NCBI RefSeq assembly: GCF_029952445.1
Contig: NZ_JAQPPK010000006.1
Span: 122,540 to 186,539, forward strand
Length of the DNA stretch: 64,000 nucleotides
Origin: Paenarthrobacter nitroguajacolicus
Lineage (GTDB): Bacteria > Actinomycetota > Actinomycetes > Actinomycetales > Micrococcaceae
Direction of reading: 5' to 3'
A program made the position numbers and the translations under genes. Positions 56,313 to 64,000 of this stretch are shown one piece after another. Positions within the stretch are counted from its first letter, which is position 1. The number at the start of each line of letters is the position of its first letter. Below the pieces are notes generated by a model. It searched no databases and was not told where the DNA came from. It was given only the letters and a program-made list of their open reading frames with translations.

Positions 56313-57428
56313 CTACTGCTGCCCCGGCCGCGTCGAGTTCCTGGTGAAGTAGGGCCACGCCGTGACTGCAGCCATGACCAGCGCAGCGGCAATCACCACG
56401 ATCAGCACCACCTGCCAAGGGAACACCGCGAAGGCGACGCCACCGAAGGCCAGGATGCAGGTCCACACGTACAACATCACGACGGCGGTGCGGTGCGAGT
56501 AGCCAAGGTCCACCAGCTTGTGGTGGAGGTGCCCTCGGTCGGCCGACCACGGTGACTGTCCCCTGGCGGTTCTCCGGACAACCGCCATACCCAGGTCCAG
56601 CAGGGGAAGGGAGAGGACCGCGAAGGGCAGCAGGATGGGAACGATCGTGGGGATACCGTTGGCGCGGTCGTACAGCCCCGAACCTATTTGCCCCGTGGCG
56701 ACGACGCCCGCGGAGGCCATGAGCAGACCGATCAGCATGGCCCCGGAGTCGCCCATGAAGATCTTGGCGGGGAACCAGTTGTGGGGCAGGAAGCCGAGGC
56801 AGCTGCCCACGAGTATGGCCATCAGCAGTGTCGCGAGGTCCGAGTTGTCCGTGGATGGGTTGTTCCGGTGGACCCAGTAGGCAGTGAGGAAGAACGCTCC
56901 GCCACCGATGATGGCCACTCCAGCCGCCAAACCGTCCAGTCCGTCAATGAAGTTGACGGCATTCATGGTGGTGACGATCAAGCCCGCTGTGAGGACAATC
57001 TGGACCACTTCGGAGTCGAGAAATATGGGGTCGGGAATGAACGGCACCACGGACATCCGCACGCCCCAAATGGCCACGATGAAAGCAGCCGCGCCCTGCC
57101 CGAGAAGTTTGATCCACCAGCGGATGTCAAGGATGTCGTCAGCTACCCCCACGGCCACGATCACTACGGCACCGGCCAGGATCCCCCACGGCGCATCGTT
57201 GTGCCTGAAGATGTCCTTGACGAAGAACGAATTGGACGCCACCACCAGTGCGGCGAAAAAGCCTACGAAGATCCCCAGGCCACCAAGCTTGGAAATCAGG
57301 GCGGAATGCATGTCACGGCTTCGAATGGGCTGGTACAAGCGAAGCTTGTTTCCAACAACGCGGGCGCCCCAGGTCCCCGCGTAAGCCACTATGGCAGCTG
57401 TCAGTGCCATCAGCAGGTACATGATCAC
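56313..57428 (-). CDS. wecA: undecaprenyl-phosphate sugar-1-phosphate transferase (WecA/MraY family)
   Basis: 371 residues (GTG at 57428 or ATG 6 nt later), about 11 helices. Polyprenyl-transferase motifs DDILDIRW, NAVNFIDGLDGLAAG and GDSGAM are intact. It attaches a HexNAc-1-phosphate to undecaprenyl phosphate, the first step of teichoic-acid or arabinogalactan-type glycan linkers. Its place just before atp genes is conserved in actinobacteria. The 233-bp gap upstream (57429-57661) shows no gene. Confidence 0.9.
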   Translation of the reverse strand: MIMYLLMALTAAIVAYAGTWGARVVGNKLRLYQPIRSRDMHSALISKLGGLGIFVGFFAALVVASNSFFVKDIFRHNDAPWGILAGAVVIVAVGVADDILDIRWWIKLLGQGAAAFIVAIWGVRMSVVPFIPDPIFLDSEVVQIVLTAGLIVTTMNAVNFIDGLDGLAAGVAIIGGGAFFLTAYWVHRNNPSTDNSDLATLLMAILVGSCLGFLPHNWFPAKIFMGDSGAMLIGLLMASAGVVATGQIGSGLYDRANGIPTIVPILLPFAVLSLPLLDLGMAVVRRTARGQSPWSADRGHLHHKLVDLGYSHRTAVVMLYVWTCILAFGGVAFAVFPWQVVLIVVIAAALVMAAVTAWPYFTRNSTRPGQQ

Positions 57429-57661
57429 GGGGCGACTCCCGGATGCGCTGCAAAGAGGGGCGACTCAGGGCAGCTCGGGGTGTGGAATTCTGTCTGTGGA
57501 TAAATGGAACTACTCCGTCGCCATGCCTGCACCGGCTGTGCCGAATGTTGCGGGATTTTTCGTGGACTCTAGTCACGATACTAATGCCAATGGCCGTGAC
57601 CACCCTCTGACGCAGCCGCAAGGCCGCAGCTTGATTTCGCTGGGCCCGGGCTGCCTGGTTG

Positions 57662-58618
57662 CTACCGGACAGGCTCCCGCACATCACGCAAGGAGTAGAT
57701 TCCGTCAAGTACTTGCTCGTTGGAACGCGGCGCCTTGAGGCTGTGGCGCAGGCCCTTATAGAGCCCGCCCAACAGTACTTTGCGGTTGGAAGAGGCAGCG
57801 ATGGTCCGGGTCCAGTTGCGCAACGAAGCTCCGGTGAACAGGATCTTCTCCCATGGCGCCAAAGCATTGGAGCGGGTGTAGACCCAGAGCTTGTTGCGCA
57901 CTTCGTAATAGAAGCGTGGGCCTGGATCCGCTCCCGCGTCGCCAAAGACCTTCGTGTGGTGGTTCGCCACGGATGCATTGGTGGTCAAGGCTGTCCCCTC
58001 GCGGGAAATCCTGGCCGTGTACTCAAGATCGTCGTTCCAGATGAAGTAGTCGGCGATGGGAAGCCCATGCTGTTTGATCTCTTCGGCACGGATCAGCACT
58101 GACACAAATGAGGCGCTCCGGATCTGCGTTGCTCCGATCCGGGCAGCTGCGCTGCGGGCGTCCTCGGTCGCGCCCATCCGGGGCCGCATCCGGTTCATGG
58201 GGTGGTCCCGGCCATCGGTCCACACAACGCGGCTCGCGATGAACGCCGGAGCCTCCCCGGTTTCCTGCCGGTAGGCCTCGGAGGCATCCAGCGCTTCACG
58301 GAGCGCAGCAGGCTGCGGCTCTGTGTCGTCATCCATGATCCACACGTGGTCGGCATGGTGGTCCAGTACGGCACGTTCCATACCCACAACAAATCCCCCG
58401 GCACCGCCCACGTTGGCGCTCAAGCGAACGACGTCGGTAGGCACCGGACCTTGGTAATCCTTCAGGAATTCGGCGGTATCGTCGGTGGAGGCGTTGTCCA
58501 CGACGACGATCGCGTCGGGAACCTGCGTGCCACCCGTAATTCCTTCCAAAGTGGTCTGGAGGAGTTCACGCCGGTTGAAGGTCACTACGACAGCGACCAC
58601 GACAGCTTGGGACGTCAT
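57662..58618 (-). CDS. GT2 family glycosyltransferase
   Basis: 318 residues, GT-A fold: VVTFNRRELLQTTL nucleotide region, MDDDTEP as the DxD metal site and WNDDLEYTARI as the catalytic-base motif, resembling GlfT/rhamnosyl-type enzymes. Contiguous with wecG (stop directly followed by start). Acts on lipid-linked glycan, sugar unknown. Confidence 0.88.
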   Translation of the reverse strand: MTSQAVVVAVVVTFNRRELLQTTLEGITGGTQVPDAIVVVDNASTDDTAEFLKDYQGPVPTDVVRLSANVGGAGGFVVGMERAVLDHHADHVWIMDDDTEPQPAALREALDASEAYRQETGEAPAFIASRVVWTDGRDHPMNRMRPRMGATEDARSAAARIGATQIRSASFVSVLIRAEEIKQHGLPIADYFIWNDDLEYTARISREGTALTTNASVANHHTKVFGDAGADPGPRFYYEVRNKLWVYTRSNALAPWEKILFTGASLRNWTRTIAASSNRKVLLGGLYKGLRHSLKAPRSNEQVLDGIYSLRDVREPVR

Positions 58619-59404
58619 TTAATTGCCTTTGGTCTTGGATGGTTGGAAACGGCGCCGAAGCAGCAGGCCGGCCAGCTTCCAAGGTTCAACGAAAACTCTG
58701 TAGGCGACCCTGCCGGGATGCAGCACCAGGCGCCAGGCCCATTCAAGGCCCAAGCGGCCCAACCAACGGGGGGCAAGCTTTTGGACGCCGGCAAGCTGTT
58801 CTATCGCTCCCCCGACCGCACAGTAGACCGCGGGTGGAAACTGTTCGAGTCGGCGATGCAGGACCGTTTCCTGAAGGGGCATCCCCAGCCCCAGCAAAAC
58901 GAGTTGGGGCCGGAACAAGTTCAGCCAGTCCAGCACGGCAACTTCCAAGGCCTCATCCCAGGCTTCGCCTGGCATTCCCTCCACGCTTGCCCCTGGAACG
59001 ATTGAAGCCAATGCGGAAACTGCCTTGGTATTGGCCTCACGGCCCGCGCCGATGACCGCAATCCTCTGCAACCCGGAAATCTTTCCGAGTTCAGGAATCC
59101 AGTCCATGGAACCGAGCCGGTAGGCCATGGTTCCCTCACCAATGGGCTGCAGTTGCCGTTTGTGGGCCAATCCCCACAGCATGGCTACAGGAGCACCATC
59201 AAGGAGGACGATCGAGCTGTTCTCATAGACCGAGCGAACATCGGACCGTGAATGCATCAAGGTGACGCTGTGGAGATTGTGTCCTACAACAGTGCTGGTG
59301 GTTCCGGCCGCGAGGAGGCCACCCATGGCGTCAAGAAGTTCCTGGACGCGCATCGGAGTGGCGTCGACGTCAAGGACGGGGACGCGTTGGCGTGCTGGAA
59401 TCAT
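58619..59404 (-). CDS. WecG/TagA family glycosyltransferase
   Basis: 261 residues of the GT26 family: N-terminal NLHSVTLM, middle DGAPVAMLWG and LVLLGLGMPLQE. Adds ManNAc-type sugar to a lipid-linked HexNAc, the step after WecA. Overlaps tsaC by 4 nt and is abutted by the GT2 gene, so it belongs to the same transcript. Confidence 0.9.
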   Translation of the reverse strand: MIPARQRVPVLDVDATPMRVQELLDAMGGLLAAGTTSTVVGHNLHSVTLMHSRSDVRSVYENSSIVLLDGAPVAMLWGLAHKRQLQPIGEGTMAYRLGSMDWIPELGKISGLQRIAVIGAGREANTKAVSALASIVPGASVEGMPGEAWDEALEVAVLDWLNLFRPQLVLLGLGMPLQETVLHRRLEQFPPAVYCAVGGAIEQLAGVQKLAPRWLGRLGLEWAWRLVLHPGRVAYRVFVEPWKLAGLLLRRRFQPSKTKGN

Positions 59405-60255
59405 TCGGGCTTGGCTTCGCTGGGGGCCTCGGGCTTCACCGTTTCGGGCAGAGCTTCCTCGTTGGGCACAGCGTCTTCGTTGGGCGCAGCGTCTTCGTTG
59501 GGCACAGCCTCGCCTGCTGGCTCTGAATCCTCGACGACGGCGGCCGCCTCTGTTGCGGCTGTCGGCTCACCCTCCGCAGCGGGCGCTTCAACACTTTCGC
59601 CAATGCCGAGGATCGAGGGGACGATCTCGCGGAGGCGTTCCAGTTCGATGGCCCCCTGGCGCACTACGCGGAAGGGCGTGGACGTAGCATCAACGATCGT
59701 GGAGGGAAGCGCCGCCGTACCCTTGACCGGGCGGAAGCCGCCTTCAAGGTAGACCTCAACCGATTCGGCCAGCTGCAGTCGGGCCTCCGAAGCTGTCTGT
59801 GCGGCTTCCTGGCCCGTACGGTTTGCCGAAGATACGGCCAGCGGGCCCGTCATGCCCAGGAGGTCCAAGGCAAGGTGGTCATCAGGCATACGGAGGGCGA
59901 CGGTGCCCTTTGTGTCACCAAGATCCCAGTCAAGCGAGGGCTGGGCATGCAGGATCAACGTCAGTCCCCCAGGCCAAAAAGCCTGTGCCAAGGCGCGCGC
60001 GTCGGCGGGTACCTCGGTGGCCAGCCCGTCCAAGGCATTAATGCGGGGAATCAGGACAGGAGGAGGCATCTGCCGGCTGCGTCCCTTGGAGGCGAGCAAC
60101 ATGGTCACGGCCAGAGGCGAAAAGGCATCGGCAGCAATCCCATAGACGGTGTCCGTGGGCATCACGATGCACTTCTTTTCGCTGATGGCGCGCTGGGCGT
60201 GCTGAAGTCCTTCAGCACGCTGGTCCTCGGAAGTGCAGTTGTAGGTTGTGGTCAC
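59401..60255 (-). CDS. tsaC: L-threonylcarbamoyladenylate synthase
   Basis: 284 residues. The Sua5/YciO/YrdC core (1-210) has the PTDTVYGIAADA, KGRSRQMP and SSANRTG motifs that bind ATP, threonine and bicarbonate for the tRNA t6A modification. It is followed by an about 70-residue acidic Ala/Glu/Pro tail encoded partly by 18-bp tandem repeats. Located behind prmC as usual in actinobacteria. Confidence 0.93.
   Translation of the reverse strand: MTTTYNCTSEDQRAEGLQHAQRAISEKKCIVMPTDTVYGIAADAFSPLAVTMLLASKGRSRQMPPPVLIPRINALDGLATEVPADARALAQAFWPGGLTLILHAQPSLDWDLGDTKGTVALRMPDDHLALDLLGMTGPLAVSSANRTGQEAAQTASEARLQLAESVEVYLEGGFRPVKGTAALPSTIVDATSTPFRVVRQGAIELERLREIVPSILGIGESVEAPAAEGEPTAATEAAAVVEDSEPAGEAVPNEDAAPNEDAVPNEEALPETVKPEAPSEAKPE
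59456..59509. repeat. 3 x 18-bp repeat in tsaC tail
   Basis: Copies of TCYTCGTTGGGCRCAGCG at 59456, 59474 and 59492 encode the six-residue unit PNEDA(V/A) in the acidic C-terminal tail of TsaC. The period keeps the reading frame. Confidence 0.85.
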
Positions 60256-60267
60256 AGCGCTATTCTT

Positions 60268-61140
60268 TCACTCATCAGGCGCGACCCTTGCCAGTATCGC
60301 GCTGGTTGCACGTTCTTTGCCGTTCAGGTCAAAGTGTGTGGTGATCTGTTGCCAACGTCCCGCGCGTTGCAGCATACCCGCGATCCACTGTGCCTGGACC
60401 TCCGCGTGTTCCATCACGAAGTAGCCCCCGGGTTTCAGGAGCCGCGCCGCAGAGGCCGCTGCCGCCGTCGGGAGTTCCATGCCGTCCGCTCCCCCACCGT
60501 ACAGCGCTTCGGGAGGATCGTGGAGCGCAACCTCAGGCTCCGTGGGAATCGCATCGGCAGGAATATAGGGCGGATTTGAGACGACGACGTCGAAGGTTCC
60601 GTTATGCTCTGGCAGCGCATCCCTGAGATCGCCCTGGACAAGCGAAACCCCCAAGGGTTCAAGGTTTCTAGCTGCCCAAGCATGCGCAAACGTGCTGTAT
60701 TCCACGGCGTGGACGTGGGCTCCGGGCACCTCGTGGGCGATTGAGCCCGCAATGGCGCCGGAACCTGTGCCGAGGTCCACCACTTTGGGTTCCCGCATGC
60801 CGGCCACGTGGTCGATGACCAGCTGGACTACTGATTCAGTCTCCGGCCGGGGAATGAAGACGCCGGGGCCGACGCGTAATTCGAGGTGTCGGAAATACGC
60901 GACGCCGGTGATGTGCTGCAAGGGAACACGGCTTGCCCGTTCCTGCACCAGTTCGCCGTAACCGTCGGGAGCGGCAGCGTCGCCAAGCAGCATTGCACGG
61001 AGACGGCCAAGGCCTACTCCGAGAAGGTGGTCGGCCAGCAACTCAGCGTCCACGCGCGGACTTGGTACGCCGGCGTCGGACAAAACGGCAGTAGCCTCGC
61101 GAACTGCGTCCGCGAGGCTCTGGCCTGGGTAAAACGTCAT
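60268..61140 (-). CDS. prmC: peptide chain release factor N5-glutamine methyltransferase
   Basis: 290 residues. SAM site DLGTGSGAIA and the glutamine-binding NPPYIP motif are intact, with the helical N-terminal domain that grips release factors. It methylates the GGQ glutamine of the PrfA encoded just upstream. 12 nt separate it from tsaC. Confidence 0.95.
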   Translation of the reverse strand: MTFYPGQSLADAVREATAVLSDAGVPSPRVDAELLADHLLGVGLGRLRAMLLGDAAAPDGYGELVQERASRVPLQHITGVAYFRHLELRVGPGVFIPRPETESVVQLVIDHVAGMREPKVVDLGTGSGAIAGSIAHEVPGAHVHAVEYSTFAHAWAARNLEPLGVSLVQGDLRDALPEHNGTFDVVVSNPPYIPADAIPTEPEVALHDPPEALYGGGADGMELPTAAAASAARLLKPGGYFVMEHAEVQAQWIAGMLQRAGRWQQITTHFDLNGKERATSAILARVAPDE

Positions 61141-61183
61141 GGATTAGCCCTGATTGCTGAAGATTGAGGTGCCCTGCGACCGG

Positions 61184-62257
61184 CTATTCGCCGATTGCAT
61201 CCAGCCGTGCCTGCTCATCGGCTTCAATCGCGGACTGAATGACCGGCTCAAGATCCCCATTCATCACGGCATCAAGGTTGTAGGCCTTGTAACCGGTGCG
61301 GTGGTCCGCAATGCGGTTTTCCGGGAAGTTGTAGGTGCGGATACGCTCCGAACGGTCCATGGTGCGGATCTGGGACTTGCGCTGCTCCGAGTTGGCGGCG
61401 TCAATCTGCTCCTGCTGGTGTGCCAGAAGGCGGGCACGAAGAACGCGCATGCCCGCTTCACGGTTCTGCAGCTGCGACTTTTCGTTCTGCATGGCCACGA
61501 CAATGCCGGTGGGCAAGTGCGTGATGCGAACGGCAGAGTCGGTGGTGTTCACGGACTGGCCGCCCGGGCCGGACGAACGGTAGACGTCGATCTTGAGATC
61601 GTTCTGGTTGATTTCCAGTTCTTCGGGCTCATCGACCTCGGGAAGCACCAGGACACCGGCTGCCGAGGTGTGGATGCGGCCCTGGGATTCAGTCACGGGA
61701 ACACGCTGGACGCGGTGGACGCCGCCCTCAAACTTCAACCGCGCAAAAACTCCTTGCGCGGGGTCGTTTGAGTTGCCCTTGATGGCGACGGCAACGTCCT
61801 TGTAGCCACCAAGATCGGATTCGGTGGCGGAAATCATCTCGGTCTTCCAGCCACGGGACTCGGCGTAACGCATGTACATGCGCAGAAGATCGCCGGCGAA
61901 CAAGGCAGCCTCATCGCCACCTTCCCCACCCTTCACTTCAAGGATGACGTTTCGGGCATCGTCCGGATCGCGCGGGATCAGCAGGCGGCGCAACCTCTCC
62001 TGGGCCGCAGGGATCTGTTCCTCCAACTGCTCAACCTCTGCAGCAAAGTCCGGATCCTCGTCAGCCATCTCCTTGGCCGCTTCCAGATCATCATTGAGCC
62101 CGCGCCACTTGTTGTAGGCCTCCACGATGCCCTGCAGCTGCGCGGACCGCCGCCCCAACTTCCTGGCAGCAGACTGGTCGGCATAAACGGCAGGATCACT
62201 CAACTGCGCCTGAATGGCAGCATGCTCGTCAAGCAATCCCTGTACGGACTCAAACAT
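61184..62257 (-). CDS. prfA: peptide chain release factor 1
   Basis: 357 residues. The GGQ loop (GPGGQSVN) that triggers peptide release and the stop-codon-reading P-V-T tripeptide (in [10 protein letters not shown]), characteristic of RF1 (UAA/UAG), are present. The ATG at 62257 follows AAAGAGG; a TTG two codons earlier is possible. Starts after the palindrome-rich gap behind rho. Confidence 0.96.
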   Translation of the reverse strand: MFESVQGLLDEHAAIQAQLSDPAVYADQSAARKLGRRSAQLQGIVEAYNKWRGLNDDLEAAKEMADEDPDFAAEVEQLEEQIPAAQERLRRLLIPRDPDDARNVILEVKGGEGGDEAALFAGDLLRMYMRYAESRGWKTEMISATESDLGGYKDVAVAIKGNSNDPAQGVFARLKFEGGVHRVQRVPVTESQGRIHTSAAGVLVLPEVDEPEELEINQNDLKIDVYRSSGPGGQSVNTTDSAVRITHLPTGIVVAMQNEKSQLQNREAGMRVLRARLLAHQQEQIDAANSEQRKSQIRTMDRSERIRTYNFPENRIADHRTGYKAYNLDAVMNGDLEPVIQSAIEADEQARLDAIGE

Positions 62258-62294
62258 TTTCAAACCTCTTTCGACTTCTACAAGTCTAATAACT

Positions 62295-62359
62295 GCAACG
62301 CGGGGTCACTTAAGGCCCATTCACTGGGCCGACATGGGCCATATCTGACCCCGCGTTGC
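62295..62359. repeat. nested inverted repeat, 14-bp outer arms
   Basis: GCAACGCGGGGTCA (62295-62308) and its exact complement (62346-62359) enclose two mutually exclusive inner hairpins: GGCCCA (62314-62319) with TGGGCC (62325-62330), or GGCCCAT (62314-62320) with ATGGGCC (62334-62340). Lies upstream of prfA. Confidence 0.9.
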
Positions 62360-62389
62360 TGTTGGGCCAGGAATTCCGTTTAAACAACG

Positions 62390-62439
62390 ACCGCTCAAAA
62401 TATGCCGGCCACGGGTGGGGCCAGCATATTTTGAGCGGT
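62390..62439. repeat. 21-bp inverted repeat downstream of rho
   Basis: ACCGCTCAAAATATGCCGGCC and its near-complement (20 of 21 pair) separated by 8 nt, starting 10 nt after the rho stop. It may be the rho terminator, though no U-tract follows (CGTTGTTT). Confidence 0.88.
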
Positions 62440-62449
62440 TAGAGCACAG

Positions 62450-64000
<1,551 letters not shown>

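Overview
This is an ordinary stretch of chromosome from a high-GC actinobacterium, most likely Arthrobacter in the broad sense (Arthrobacter, Paenarthrobacter or Pseudarthrobacter). The case rests on the high GC content, the gene order rho-prfA-prmC-tsaC-wecA-atp, the actinobacterial mismatch-repair nuclease NucS, and the ClpS/DUF2017/MurI/MBL/Rph/RdgB block, typical of this group. I see no prophage, insertion sequence, CRISPR array, rRNA or tRNA gene.

Layout. 1-3.6 kb: a MoaF-family protein, an amino-acid/amine (APC) permease and a divergent AraC regulator. 3.6-11.2 kb: a tightly coupled minus-strand operon (amidohydrolase, lipoprotein binding protein, two SsuC/TauC-like permeases, ATPase, FGly-type sulfatase) with a divergent TetR regulator; it looks like an import-and-cleave system for an organosulfate. 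11.2-16.9 kb: MFS exporter and SbcCD. 16.9-22.5 kb: aquaporin, two DUF202 proteins, ADP-ribosylglycohydrolase, DUF4395, exonuclease-BRCT and DedA. 22.6-29.0 kb: rdgB, rph, MBL hydrolase, murI, DUF2017, clpS, with pncB-pncA diverging. 29.0-38.6 kb: SF2 helicase, DUF3039, nagB, an ABC exporter pair, an old-yellow-enzyme reductase, a YbbN-like protein and an unrecognised membrane protein. 38.7-47.8 kb: AI-2E family transporter, alpha/beta hydrolase, zinc-ribbon protein, nucS, nagA, a cold-shock gene, an MprF-like synthase with a rhomboid-like domain, and a frameshifted membrane esterase. 47.8-56.2 kb: the complete F1Fo ATP synthase operon plus DUF2550. 56.3-64.0 kb: wecA, GT2, wecG, tsaC, prmC, prfA and the 5'-truncated rho.

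How the genes work together. prmC methylates the product of prfA. tsaC makes the t6A tRNA precursor. wecA-GT2-wecG should build an undecaprenyl-linked cell-wall glycan. pncA feeds nicotinate to pncB for NAD salvage. nagA and nagB, about 10 kb apart, degrade amino sugars. SbcC/SbcD form one nuclease.

The most unusual content is non-coding or architectural: many genes whose start codon lies 6-7 nt behind a -10 box (leaderless transcription), including a 37-bp divergent promoter between clpS and pncB; three unrelated arrays of 18-bp tandem repeats; nested palindromes between rho and prfA, with no rpmE there; a one-base frameshift in an otherwise intact esterase; and a pseudo-rhomboid/MprF fusion. 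I found no clearly new defence or biosynthetic system. The sulfatase/ABC/amidohydrolase operon is the best candidate for an uncharacterised pathway.
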